This document shows, piece by piece, positions 36,901 to 48,560 of a stretch of 64,000 nucleotides of DNA (position 1 is the first letter of the stretch; each line of letters opens with the position of its first letter). A program made the translations under genes and the position numbers. Under the pieces are notes generated by a model. The model made no database searches. It was not told the origin of the DNA and was given only the letters and a program-made list of their open reading frames with translations. Origin of the DNA: Cycas panzhihuaensis (Eukaryota > Cycadophyta); the NCBI GenBank assembly GCA_023213395.1, contig CM041465.1, positions 88,419,741 to 88,483,740 of the forward strand. The letters are read 5' to 3'.

Positions 36901-37341
36901 GAATGATGAGGGAGAAACTAAATATCAGGAGCAAGTAACAGAAGCTATTTGCCACCCCACACCACTAGTTGTAGCCAAGGGCAGGTTAAGAGAAGGCATC
37001 ACCAAAGGTTAAAAGACAAACTAAAGTGGGACCATATCAACATCCACATTATTAAGAGACCTAACACAACAAAACTTATCAGGCAAGGCCCTCATCAACT
37101 ACATACCCCAACCAAGCACAACATTCAAGCTTAAGGTTTCAACATTATAAGCATCCAAAGCATATCAGAGAACATCCAGGGTGTATCAAAATCTACTTGG
37201 GATGGATAGATCCCCATTCCATGCGCAACTTTTCTAATGACCTTCGCAGGACCTATCAATTGGATAATAGTAACAAGAGGTGGTCACATGTATAATTATA
37301 TCAGGATGCTTCAAGGGAAAAGCATCTTAGGGGGGAGGGCA

Positions 37342-37607
37342 TGTTGTGATCCTCCACCATATGAGGTTACTCTTCTTGTAATTATCCCGCATGCATAAAT
37401 CCAAGAGATGGGCGGCCTTAATAGCCCTATATATATGTATGTAATGTATGAGTGGAATCACCATTGAGTATTTGTGATCTTATATTAATCAATGTTCTTT
37501 GGAACTTTACCTCCTCCTTTATCTTCTTTCTATCATTTTCTCTTCCCTTTCTCTATCTTGAGTGGTTATAGAATTAGGTCTGTAACAACAAAATTAGGTC
37601 TATAACA
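37342..37607 (+). repeat. 3' LTR of element H with duplicated tail
   Basis: TGTTGTGATCC...GTCTGTAACA to 37587. The last about 15 bp (attaggtctgtaaca) are repeated with one change as attaggtctataaca ending at 37607, right before F sequence resumes. Confidence 0.85.
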
Positions 37608-38430
37608 ATGGGTCATCTATTCGGGGAATTGGGTACTTATTCTTGATAGTAAACTTATTGAGGCCTCTATAATATACACACATAAAGTATGACCCATCTT
37701 TCTTCCGACTTAAGATAATTAGAGATGCAAAAGGGTTAGAATTGGGAGTAATGTACCCCTATTGCAAAAGTTCTTGGGTAATTCGTTCAATCTCCCGTTT
37801 GAAGTGATATGCATGCCGATATGGTCGAATGTTTACTGGTGTGGCTCCCAATACTAAACTCATATTGTGCTCACATCCTCAGTTTAACAATAACCCCTAA
37901 GGTGGGTCTTCAAAGACTTTAATGTATTGGTTCATGATAGTTTATGCTTCCTTTGGAACATCCTCAATTGAAATTTTATAGCACGTCATCAAATATGAGG
38001 CTAGAATTTTCCTTAATAACTTCTCCATCCGATGCAATGTTACTAGTTGTGTAAGCGATGTGGGCAATGCTTACAACTTGTACTTGTGTCCCTTTCGAAG
38101 AAAACTTATAAAGTTTGTGTTGTAGTTGGTAACAATATTCCTAAGATTCTATAACTGTTGGATGCCAAGAACTATGTCGATGATTCCTATTGGCATAGTG
38201 AATATGCTTGTGTTGATGGAGTAAGCTACTATTTGTAAGCGCATTCTATTGTAAAATCCTCCACATAGCATACTCTTTTCGTAAACAATTATGACTTAGA
38301 ACTACTTGAGCAATTTTATTTGAAGACCAATCTTAGTTATTATAGGCCTATTAACGAAGTTGAGTGCTACTACTATCCACAAGAACTGATATCTTTGTGT
38401 TTATTTATCATCCCTTCAAACCAAAGCACC
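37608..38430 (-). pseudogene. Chromovirus F protease and RT N-terminus
   Basis: From 37608 upward in coordinate (minus strand): RT start read as TIKNKYPIPRIDDP and CVYYRGLNKFTIKNKYP, a frame-broken linker, and protease traces including the GIQWL-like block near 38110-38180. Stops in all frames. Confidence 0.75.
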
Positions 38431-38436
38431 TAAGGG

Positions 38437-39790
38437 GTGTTGACCTCTCATGTAATGACCTGCAATGATATATATACATTTTCCGCATTAATCTCATTAA
38501 GGAACTCCTCGATTTCTACTTCATCATTGATTGGGAGCGACTCTTCTGCAGAATCATCTGTGTCAGGAAGATTTGTATCTTCATTATTGATCATGAGAAC
38601 CTTTTTGGCTGGAGACTTGTGGTCATAACTCTATTTCCCATTGCAATGAAGCACGCTCCTCGTTATTTGTTTGGCCTTGAATAGTTTCCTCTTGGTTGGT
38701 CCACTTTACTTTTCTTGTGAAAGTGTCAACCCTCTTTTGTGCGTGAGCAGTACTAGTTGGTTTGGCTACTTTGACCTTCATAGATGAAAGATTCATTATT
38801 ACGAATGTAACTCTACCTAATTTTCTAGAATTCAACTTCAATATTCCTTGCTTGGCAAATTGCTTCTCTTAAGGTTTGTACTCCCATTGTTTTCAGGCAT
38901 AACTTAATAGTCCCTTTAAGCCCTGCAATCTATGATTCCAATAGTAATACAGGTCGACTTTAGTGGTGATCAAGCTCTATAGCCTCTGAAATTGTTTGAT
39001 GTAGGCCTACACTGAACCAGTCTATTGTAATTACATAAGTTTGGCAAAATGGTCCATGTTCTAAGTGTCCTCATAGTGCTCTATCAACAATGTCTTTAGG
39101 AAGTCCCAATTGTAATGTGTCGTTCCTTGGTAATCTTTATTCCACTAGTAGATCCATTTAAGCGCCTTCCCATATAAGTGTACAAATGCCACCATGACCT
39201 TGTCCTTCTCAGTTCCCATATTCATCTAAAAGTACATATCCATTTGGATTATCCAACTTCGAATGTCCTTTGATTTCTTTGGGTCTTTCGAAGAGGAATT
39301 TGGAATCCCTAAGACCATGTTTGGGTCTACTTTGCCTAAATTCACCTTCCTTTTCATGATGAGAATCCTCCCATTTACTAGAGGATCCATGGTCATCACT
39401 GTGGTTGTCTATTTTTCTGTCTAATCCCTATACGGCTTTATGTATAAAGCTAAATTTCTTTCTGTTTTCTTCGTTCTAAAGTCTTATCTCTACCCTCATT
39501 CCATTAAGTTAGATTACTACATCGTTCCGTATCTCTACCCTCATTTCATCGACTACTACATCATTTTGTATATTAACCATTTCATCGTCTTAAGCATCTA
39601 TTCTTCGAGCCATGTCATCTACTGATGCTTACGACTAATTCACCATCTTGCTTGGTGCAAGTGTCATCCCAGATCTCAACTCCGTTATGTGGTTAAAATG
39701 TTTGGGTCCCTTTTACACTAAGATATCGCTGAAATTTGCTATTAGGCAATTGTTTGTGACACAATGCTAGCAGATCCTGACCTCCAACAT
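38437..39790 (-). pseudogene. Chromovirus F gag
   Basis: Remnant with a damaged zinc knuckle (reads CN-K-SYDHKSPAKKVLMINN near 38640-38590; the KKVLMIN tail matches the same place in A and B), then an acidic segment (DTNLPDTDDSAEESLPIN). The upstream gag core is recognisable only in short pieces (38880-39420). The start lies near 39670, shortly downstream of the primer-binding site. Confidence 0.75.
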
Positions 39791-39809
39791 GAGGCTCTGA
39801 TACCACTTA

Positions 39810-40305
39810 TGGGAATTCACACCTCAAACACAGATAATATCCACATGCAAGACTATCTTCCAGGCTTTTACATAGGTAAACAAGCACTAAAAACACATAT
39901 TGAAGTGATAAAGCACAATATCCATGGCTTTATGATCCAAATAGACTAAATATTAATGTGAAGTAATACTAACACCAATAAGGTATGTACAAAAGATACC
40001 AAACTTACAATAAATAAAGTGGAGTCAATGGCTTCCTCTTCGAGGTGAGGCGTCCTCCCAAAATGACTCCTTAAGGCTGAAAATATGGTACATATAGAAC
40101 CCGAAATTGCTGATAAAATCCTAGTCCGGAAGGGCTCTATACATAGGCAGCCAGATCCATATTAGGGAAGTCGGCCAAAAGATAGGGTAAAGTAGGCCAA
40201 AATAAATAATTGAAGCCAACCAGTCTACTCAATGAAGATGGCCATAAAATAATGTCCAAGTCAATGAGTAACTTGACTAGGCATTTGGAGAAGGGACCCT
40301 ATACA
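39810..40305 (-). repeat. 5' LTR of chromovirus F
   Basis: Plus-strand ends TGGGAATTC...CTATACA; conserved motif at 40035-40050 (cctcttcgaggtgagg). Flanked left by gctctgataccactta, the reverse complement of the primer site. Confidence 0.92.
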
Positions 40306-42453
40306 CTTAACCAGTTGGCCAAGATTAGATAGGATTTATGCTAGGCAAGCATACACCAACAAGCTTTTGGCATGTCAAAGCAACGACTTTATATGCCACT
40401 AAAATTCTGTTGTGGGTTAAAAAAGGACCTAATTGATGCATGAACTATGAGAAATAGGCAAGGAAAAGACTTAGTTAATTTATGGGACTTGGACTTCGTG
40501 TAAGTGGATGTACAAGATATAGGCAGAAGTCCTAGTCATAAAAGGTAGTGCAAAATTCTTGTTAGAGAAGATTTTGCTTTATAAAACCATCAAGAAGATT
40601 TTGCTTTATAAAACCTTCAATGAAAATGCACACTTCCAAGGATACCCCCTTAGCCTCATGCCCACATGCGAAGCACTTAAAGATCAACGACATGCCCAAG
40701 AATTTTGATTGGGGTCAATCAGAAATGCACATCCGCCAAAAAGATGGAGGTATCCATTTTGAGGTAAACCAACTTCTTTGGCAAAAATATGACCCCCTTA
40801 GAAAGTGTGCAACCTCTTCTTTATGAGGGTCATATAGCCATACTGCTAACTAATGAGGGTGTATAGCTAACTTGGAGATTAAGAGAAACAACCCTACATA
40901 AGGCTACACTAATGAGGCATTTAGGAGAATGCACTTTGGGCATATTTTTGGACTAATTTTTCTCCTAATATGATTGTTAAAACTGAAGCCTTTAGAGGGC
41001 AATTTTGGACAACGTTTATTGGGCATGTTTAAGGCTACATGATCTAGACATAAGGCTATGCTTATGTTGAATTATAGAGGGTTTGGGCAATACTAACAAC
41101 GTTGGTCCACTCTTATGCCATCTTCTAGAAGTAACTGACATGAGAATTGTGCATGTGGTTGCTTGAGTCTAGTACTAGATGAGTTTTATATCCCTTCCTA
41201 CATTAAAATGATCATAGGACTTGTGTAATACTAATAGCATGTGGCTAAAAACCTATTTTCTAGTTGTAGATTTTGTCCACGTGTTTTCCACTTTGAAAGG
41301 ACATTACTCGAATAGATGAGGGAGTCCGAATAGGGTTTGATGAGATGATCAACAAGCATTTTTTATGTGTGAGAAGTAGGTACATAGAAAATACACATTG
41401 AGAGGTATTCATGATGGGGAAATTGATTTGATATAGAGGACACACAAGACTAGGGATTATAATAAGGGATTGGTTGGACAATTAAAAATCTTATTAGATA
41501 AAGATTTTATAGGAGATAGATACAAGATTAGTGCTAGACCCTGTTTGTGGGAAAGGAGTTATGATAGTGGTCCTAAGAAGGTTGTAAAAGACGACTTCCT
41601 CAGAGATGAAACTAAGTGAGAATTGGGACCTAGACAATGGGACTGAAGTGGGACTGAGATATCTCCCACAAAGAATTGGGAATTGAAGGATTTAGGTATT
41701 AAATCAACTATGGGATAATTTTAGACACGAGAAGGACCTTTTAAAGTAATGGAATGAGGAAATTCAAGAGGAACGATAAAACTACCAAAGCAAATGGACG
41801 TGCAAAACAAGATTAGGAAATATGCCAAATGCCTTGTTGGATTTACTTGATTGCTTGGACTCTTTCTCAAGTTGCTTAGGTTCTTCATACCACTCTTTGG
41901 ATTCTTCTATCTCCATTGGATCCTCTTTCGATTGCTCGTCAACAGGTTCATGTTGCTCTTGCATAAGTTATTCATCATTTAAATCATTTTGTTCTACTAT
42001 GTCTTCTTTGATTGCAACTTCCTCATCTTACTCCCAATCCCCTACATCCTCATATTATACGTTCACTTGTGTTGGTTCTCCAATTAAAATTTCTAGATTG
42101 TCTTTTTGATGAAATCCCCTTAGTTTTTCAAGGAATTTTTTAACAAAATTTTCCAAATCCACAAAATCTTCTAAGGCAGTCTGCACGTTGTTAGCCATCT
42201 CAAATGGCTCAATCTGCATTGACTATTAGTCCCCTCAAATGTAACTTCAGACAGCAATTTCTCTTACAAATATTTATCAAAAATGCTCATGTGATAGCTC
42301 ATTTCAAACATCTTTGAACAAGGATTCCAATGGTTTAGACAGAATCGAATTATGACACATGTAGCAAAGCTTATGACAAGAAATATACACCTTACTTATC
42401 AAATGTCACAAAACTTAAAAAAAGGGGTTTAGGCCCTTAAGACTTAGCCACCT
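40306..42453. other. Mostly unassigned interval between F and A
   Basis: No family recognised except the acidic frame at 41782-42206. A direct repeat of 'gaagattttgctttataaaacc' with a 27-bp period lies at 40567-40615. A short frame at 40620-40690 faintly recalls a copia RT-RNase H linker, but too weakly to annotate. Confidence 0.5.
41782..42206 (-). pseudogene. Unrecognised acidic reading frame with three stops
   Basis: Starting at an ATG at about 42206 on the minus strand, one frame reads through about 140 codons with only three stops: MANNVQTALEDFVDLENFVK, then Glu/Asp/Gln-rich sequence (HEPVDEQSKEDPMEIEESKE) and a Lys/Ser-rich end. The composition is that of a disordered acidic linker. 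It could be a decayed gag or linker of a retroelement or a fragment of a host gene; I do not recognise it. Confidence 0.35.
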
Positions 42454-43021
42454 TGTAGCAATCTCGCAGAATTTTATTAATAGATATAGTGCAAAATAAA
42501 CAAAACAACCACTAATGCACTTGCAAAATATTCAATCAAGAGGATAATAATATAAATCTACTTGAATACTTCTTGTATATAAATATAAAACAGTGTGAAA
42601 CGAACATAAACTAAATAAATACAATGTTACCAAATGATCCCGCAAATACTGCTAATAACGAATCCTTCTTCGAGGCAAGGTTCCCTCCATAAAGCTCCCT
42701 AGAAGGGCAAAATATATGGCAGTCCAAGGCTTCTCTGATGATGCCCAAATGAGGCCCCAAACCCTCCTTAAGTAGGCAACTAAAAGATACTAATAGAAGT
42801 CAGCTAAAAAAAGGGTATAAACTTGCCCAAAACCAAGGTTGGAAGTCGGCCAAAACTTTCCCAAAAACTAGCAGGTTGAAAACTTCAAACAGCCATATTT
42901 TTTGTTATAGATGTCGGAATTGACTTTCGTCTGAACCTTGGAATTCTGGTTCAGAGACCTTCAATTTGAATGGTTAAATGGTATAGTTTTGACTAGATTC
43001 CAAGGTGTTTGGAATGCTACA
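42454..43021 (-). repeat. 3' LTR of chromovirus A
   Basis: Conserved ccttcttcgaggcaagg motif at 42664-42680. Confidence 0.92.
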
Positions 43022-44170
43022 AGTCCCTCCCCTTCAAAACATGCTTTGCCCTCAAAGCATAGGTAAATCTGGATGTTGTTGATGCCATTCATTTGATTTC
43101 CACGCTGCTTCCTCTACGTTTAAGTTCTTCCATTTGACTAGATATTAATGGATATTCCTGGATCATAATTTCTTTGTATGAATCTAGAGGATGCCTTCTA
43201 GATTGATAATGACCTTGCCTTCTTCATCTAGTTCTGGTAACTTTGTTTAAGGAGAAATGTTTGGTCCAAGTTTTTTCTTGAGGCATGAAACATGGAAGAC
43301 AATATCAATTCAACTTTACGACAATGCCAACCTGTATGCGACCTCTCCTATTTTCTCCAAGATCTGGTATGGACCAAAAAATTTGGGTTGTAATTATTGC
43401 TTCCCTATGCACCTTATAATAGATTGCTTATAAGGTTGGGGCCTCAAGAATACCCAATCTCCTTCAAAAAAGGATCTTTTTGACCTATGTAAGTCAGTTT
43501 GTTGTTTCATCCAATTTCTGGCTATGTTTAAATTATCCCTTAATATCTCAAGTGTCTTGTTCATCTGTTCCTGTTGTTCTTGAATTGATTGGACTCTTGA
43601 GATCTTTGCACATGTGAGTATTGATGGAGGTTCGAACCCATATAGTGCCTTGAACGAACTCATTCTTGCCAATGTGTGATGTGGTATTATACCAACATTT
43701 CGCTAGATGGAGCCACTTGTGCCAAAGTTGTTGTTTGTCCGATGTGAAGTTTCGTAAATAACCTTCTAAGCATTTATGTACTACCTCTGTTTGGCCATCT
43801 ATCTAGGGATGATATGATATACTCATTGATAATTTCATGCCTACAGATTTGAATAAGTCTTGCCAAAAGTGGCTAGTGAATTTTGGGTCCTCATCATTGA
43901 TTATGATTTAGGGAACCCATGCAGTCAATGCATTTCTTTCATGAAGACTTTTGCAATTTGGCTAGCCTTTGTTGTCGATTGAATCTCCCTAAAATAAGCA
44001 TATTTTGTTAATATGTCAAGAACGACAAAAATAGCATCCTTACCTTCTAACTTGGGTAGTCCCATAATGAAGTCCATTAAGATTTCCTCCCATTTCTATT
44101 GTGGTACATGCAATGGTTGTAGTAACTCGGGGATTTTCACACTTTTGACCTTGTTCCTTTGGCAAGTATC
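43022..44170 (-). pseudogene. Chromovirus A integrase C-terminus and chromodomain
   Basis: The frame 43672-43394 is open: ARMSSFKALYGFEPPSILTC (the integrase 'SPFxALYGxxPP' block), QTDLHRSKRSFFEGDWVFLR and PQPYKQSI. It continues with FFGPYQILEKIGEVAYRLAL (GPY/F module) and a chromodomain: GILYIHTKKL, IHQYLVKWKNLNVEEAAW. The catalytic core upstream (43680-44170) is broken by stops. Confidence 0.85.
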
Positions 44171-44399
44171 ACATTCGATCACAAACTTGTAGGCAACCGC
44201 TTGCATTTCTTTCCAGAAAAATGTGTCCCGTAATCTACAATAGGTCTTGTCAATCCCAATATGACCTGAAGTAGGAATGGAATGTGCTTCCTCGAGTATT
44301 TTTTACTTTAGTGTTGATGCTATTGGTACAAAGATTTTCCCTTTTCATAAGATGAGGTCTCCCTATAGTTCATATTTCGTTTGTTGTCCTTTTTTAATT

Positions 44400-45860
44400 T
44401 GCTTGAGTGCTTCTAAAGTTGTCGAGTCTTTTTGATATTCTTGAGTGAGTTCCCCTATCTAGTCAGGGGTTGCTATAGAAATGGCTTGAGGGCAAATTCT
44501 TCCTTCTTTTCATCTGATATTCAAGATAGAGCATCTACAATCATATTTTCTTTTCCCTTTTTGTATAAAATGGTAAAATCAAAGCTTTGGAGTTTCCTCA
44601 CCCATTTCTATCATTCATCTGATGAAGTCTTTTGATTAAGGAAATACTTTAGGCTGTCGTGGTCCGTTTTGACCATGAAAGTGTTTCCCAACAAATACCA
44701 CTGCCATTAATAAATGGCATGCATGATTGCAAGCATTTCCTTATCATAAATCTGTTTAAGTCGTTCCCAGTTATTTAGCTTGCGCCTTTCATATGCTAAA
44801 TGTCGTTCATTTTGGAGGAGGACTACTCCTACCCCTGTTTCTGATGTGTCACATTCTAATATGAATGGTTGAGAGAAGTTTGGCATTGCAAGGACTAAGG
44901 TTGTGGTCATTGTCGTCTTTAGCCTTTGGAAAGCATCCTCTAGTAATGGATTCCACAAAAAAAACATCCTTTTTTGTTAGCTCAGTTAGAGGAGAAGTAA
45001 TATGTGCAGATCCTTTGATGAATCTACGGAGAAACCCTGTTGCTCCTAAAAAGGCTCTTACTCCCATTACATCTTTTGGTGTTAGGCAATCCATGATAGC
45101 CTAGACCTTTTTGGGGTCCATCTTGATGCCCTCTTGTGTTATGATATGGCCTAGGTACTCCAACTCGATCTTTCCAAAAGAGCATTTGTTCTTATTCACA
45201 AAGAACTGATTGTCTTCCAAAATTTATGTCTGACCTTGATATGGTGGAGATGTTCCTTCCATATGGAGTTGTAAATAAGGATGTCATCAAAGAAGACAAG
45301 TACAATTTTTTGTAAGAATGGCTTGCGTATTGAGTTCACGATACTCTGGAAAGTAGCTTGGGCATTTGTTAACCCAAACAGCATAGCTCGAAATTCAAAA
45401 AGACCTTCATGGGTATGAAAGGCGGTTTTGTACACATCGTCCTCTTTAATACGAATTTGAAAGAAACCTGAACAGAGGTCAATTATCAAGAAGTATTTTG
45501 TACCATGCATTTCATCCAATAAGTCATCAATATGTGGACTTGGGTAACGATTTTTTACCGTTATCTTATTTAGCCCTTAAACTATCTTTTTTCCTATTTA
45601 ATATGACCAAGGATGCAAAAGGGCTCATGCTTGCTAAGATATAACCCTATTGTAAAAGTACATTGGTGATTTGCTCGATCACCCTTTTGAGGTGGTAGGG
45701 GTGGCAATATGGCTGAACATTTACTAGAGATGAGCCCGGGATCAATTCAATAGGGTGTTGATAGCCTCTGTCTGGTGGTAGTCCTTGAGGTGGGTCCTCA
45801 AAAATCCAACCGTATTCATCTATAATAGATTGGACTTCTGCTAGCACATCTTCTATCTAC
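44400..45860 (-). pseudogene. Chromovirus A RT and RNase H
   Basis: Pre-RT segment YGWIFEDPPQGLPPDRGYQH (45790). RT is open at 45519-45196: [54 protein letters not shown] and LVFFDDILIY, the catalytic FDD. Connection: VMGVRAFLGATGFLRRFIKG (45080). RNase H: FILECDTSETGVGVVLLQNE and YDKEMLAIMHAI (44960-44710). Confidence 0.92.
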
Positions 45861-45899
45861 ACCTCGTAGCATGTCATGACATAGGCAAGTGAATTCTTC

Positions 45900-46876
45900 T
45901 TTGGTATTTTCTCCATTCGATGGGATGACACCAATTGTTTTAGGGGTATAGGGGTTGCCCGTAATGTGTATCTACGGCCCTTTGTGCAAAGCTCATGAAC
46001 CGTGTTCTATAATTAGTAATGATATTTCCCAAGGTCTGCAACCATTGAATTCCTAGAATGACATCGACTCTTCCTATTGGCATAGCGAACATGCATGTTG
46101 TTGTGGAGTATTCCCCAATTTGGAGGTTCACCTTAGGGCAATATCCTCCACAAGTCATAGTCTTCCCATTTGCGATGGATACCTAAATAACATTAAGTGC
46201 TTGGATTTGTAAACCCAATTTTTCTACTATAGTTTTATTGATAAAATTATGCATACTCCTGCTATCCACCAGAATTGCCACTCGTGATCCTTTGATGATT
46301 CCCTAAAATCGTAGTGTTTGTGGGGTCGTAACATCTCTTGTAATCGCTTGCAAGGAAATTTGGACATTTTTGGTGCCGATGTTAAGGAGTTTTTGAATTT
46401 TGGCCTCATTCGGCTCTTCTAGTGATGGTCCTTCATCGTCTTCCAGTTATGGGATGTCGCCCTATCCGTTATTGATCATGAATACTTTTTTTGAAGGGCA
46501 TTGATGGTCCTTATTCCATTTTGCTCCACATTTATAGTAGGCCCCTTGTTTTTGGTGTTCCTGTCTTGGTAGCTTGCTTGGGTCAATATTTCCCCTGTCC
46601 ACTAGTGGGGCATCCACTTTTGTACCCAATTTATTCCAATTTGGTTGAAAATTGGAGTTTTGTTAGGTGGCAGATTCATTTCTTCAGAAGTAGCTTGTTT
46701 GACCTTCCTTGAATTTTGCTTCTACGTTCCTTGCTTATCATATTACTTCATTCAGTGTAATAGCTATTAATGTTTTCAAGCGGTATTTAATATTTGCCCT
46801 AAGTCCCATAATATATGTTTGGATAAGCAGAGCTTCTAGCATTTTATGGTCAACCAAGCTATGTAAAGTCTAGAAT
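45900..46876 (-). pseudogene. Chromovirus A gag 3' part and aspartic protease
   Basis: The protease lies at about 46290-45940: ILVDSRSMHNFI has Arg instead of the Gly in DSG; CMFAMPIGRVDVILGIQWLQ follows. The gag 3' end reads LVDHKMLEALLIQTYIMGLR (46850-46770). It is cut at the TGTTC duplication by element B; the gag resumes at 52403 with YTEQF spanning the junction when B is removed. Confidence 0.88.
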
Positions 46877-46881
46877 TGTTC

Positions 46882-47343
46882 TGAAGCGAACAATTTCCTC
46901 TGTCACTCGCTGGTTCCCAAATTGTCAATGAAAAGTCCATTGAAACGTCACAAATGGTAGCAAAAGTACAAAAGATAGTAAATACACCAGTCAAAATGGA
47001 CAAGGAATGCAATCTGCAGGGCTAGCCAATATCGCTTGGAATATGCTCGATTCACCCTATATCGTGCTTGAGATGGCCAACCCTCTTCGAGACGAGGTTA
47101 CCTCCAAAAACTACAGCCCAATGGCTGAGCTAACTGCAGCCCTAAAAGTTGAGTTTATGCTAAGAGAACAAAACCACTTGATGATTTGGAATAGGGACTC
47201 CAACCCCTATATATAGAAACATTTAATCTTCTAAAGGAAGTCGGCTAGAAATGAGATAGTTCATTAAGATTGAACCTAGCATGAAGTCAACCAGAAGATA
47301 GGCTATGATTGGTCAAAGTAGGAGAGAAATTGGGAATGTAACA
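46882..47343 (-). repeat. 3' LTR of chromovirus B
   Basis: Plus-strand ends TGAAGCGAAC...GGGAATGTAACA. TATA box at 47208-47215 and conserved ccctcttcgagacgagg at 47091-47107. Confidence 0.95.
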
Positions 47344-48560
47344 AGTCCCTCCCCTCTAAAATATGCTTTGACCTCAAAGCATGGGTAGATTTGGATGTTG
47401 TTGCATCCATTCTTCTGATTCCCATGTAGCATCGTCTAAATCTAAAGTCTTTCACTTAATGGGGTATTCTTTGACCTTCATGGATCGTAATTCTTTTATT
47501 CTTATTTGTAAAATCCCATGTGGTTCAAAGATAATCTTCCCTTCTTCATCTAACTCAAGGATTATTATTTGAGGGGTTACCTTTTCCCCTACCTTCTTTT
47601 TAAGGCAAGATATGTGAAAAACATTGTGGATCTTGCTTCCTGGTGGTAATGCTAGTTGGTAAGCTACTTCCCCCATTTTCCCAGTAATTTGATAAGGTCT
47701 GAAGAATCGTAGTTCTAATTTTTGTCTATTTGTTTGTTTCATTGATGATTGCTTGTAAGGTTGGAGTCTTAAAAAGACCTAGTCTCCAACTATGAAACTC
47801 CTTTCAGATCTTTTGGTATCAGCGTGCTATTTCATTTTGTTCTGCGTTGTATTTAAATTGTCTTTCAAAATCCTCATTGTTTGCTCCACCTGTTCTTGTT
47901 ACTCGCGTATTGCTTGTACCTATGATACTTTCATCCATGAGAGTATAGATGGTGGCTCATACCCATATAATGCCTGGAAGGGTGTCACTTTTGTTGCTGT
48001 GTGGTAAGTGGTATTGTACCACCATTCAGCCAAATGGAGCCATCGATGCCAATGAGTTTACTTATCAGAAGAAAAGTTCCTCAAATATCCTTTTAGGCAT
48101 TTGTTGACTGCCTCCGTCTGTCCATCTGATGGCAGGTGGTAGGCTGTACTCATTTAATTTTGTTCGCGCTAATTTGAACAGATCCTGCCAAAAATGGCTT
48201 GTGAACTTTGGATCCCGATCATTAACTATAATTTTGGGAAATCCATGCAAATGATGTATCTTCTTCATGTATATCTTTGCTATTTGACTTGCTTTTGCCG
48301 TTGATTGTGTGCCCCTGAAATTCGCATATTTGGTTAAACTGTCTACAACTACAAATATGGCATCTTCCCCTTCAGACTGTGGGAGTCTCGTGATAAAGTC
48401 CATTGAGATTTCTTCCCACTTTTGATGTGGAATAGGTAATGGTTGTAGCAATCCTGGACTTTTTACACATTCACTCTTGTTTCATTGGCACGAATAGCAT
48501 TCAAATACATAGTTGAGGACGTTTACTTTTATTCCCTTCCAATAAAAAGAATTTTGGATG
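47344..48560 (-). pseudogene. Chromovirus B integrase and chromodomain
   Basis: The integrase core is open at 48451-48065: PHQKWEEISMDFITRLPQSE (first Asp) and IVNDRDPKFTSHFWQDLFKL (second Asp). The catalytic Glu of the DGQTEAVNK block is still encoded at about 48110-48130, but a frameshift moves it to another frame. GPY module: RFFRPYQITGKMGEVAYQLA (47690). Chromodomain: EPHGILQIRIKELRS, KEYPIKWKTLDLDDATWESE (47530-47410). The best preserved chromodomain in the window. Confidence 0.92.

Larger units (their letters stand above)
35571..37607 (+). mobile_element. Small gag-only LTR element H (TR-GAG type) nested in F
   Basis: Two related LTRs of about 245 bp (35571-35815 and 37342-37587, plus a short repeated tail to 37607). 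A primer site resembling initiator-Met (TTATATCAGAAC, 35818-35830) and a purine tract (TTAGGGGGGAGGG, 37328-37339) are present. The interior of about 1.5 kb has one gag-like ORF and no enzymatic domain. It is in the opposite orientation to F. Length and content fit the terminal-repeat-with-GAG class of non-autonomous retrotransposons. Confidence 0.88.
27441..40305 (-). mobile_element. Chromovirus F (Ty3/gypsy, minus strand) with two nested insertions
   Basis: LTRs at 27441-27921 and 39810-40305. On the minus strand a primer-binding site TGGTATCAGAGCC follows the 5' LTR (39793-39805) and the purine tract AGGGGGGAGGGACT precedes the 3' LTR. Interior order: gag (39790-38437), protease/RT start (38430-37608), element H, RT middle (35570-35368), copia G, then RT end, RNase H, integrase and chromodomain (30171-27922). 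Host sequence without G and H is about 5.6 kb. No clear target duplication (TCCAA versus CTTAA). Confidence 0.9.

Noticed and set aside
27436-40310. Target-site duplications for F, G and I
   Set aside because: Flanking pentamers (TCCAA/CTTAA, AAATT/GGTTT, TCCAT/TGTCG) do not match well enough; the LTR, primer-site and purine-tract evidence carries those calls instead.
40620-40690. Copia RT-RNase H linker-like peptide (KMHTSKDTPLAS)
   Set aside because: Only a dozen residues of weak resemblance and no neighbouring copia motif on that strand.
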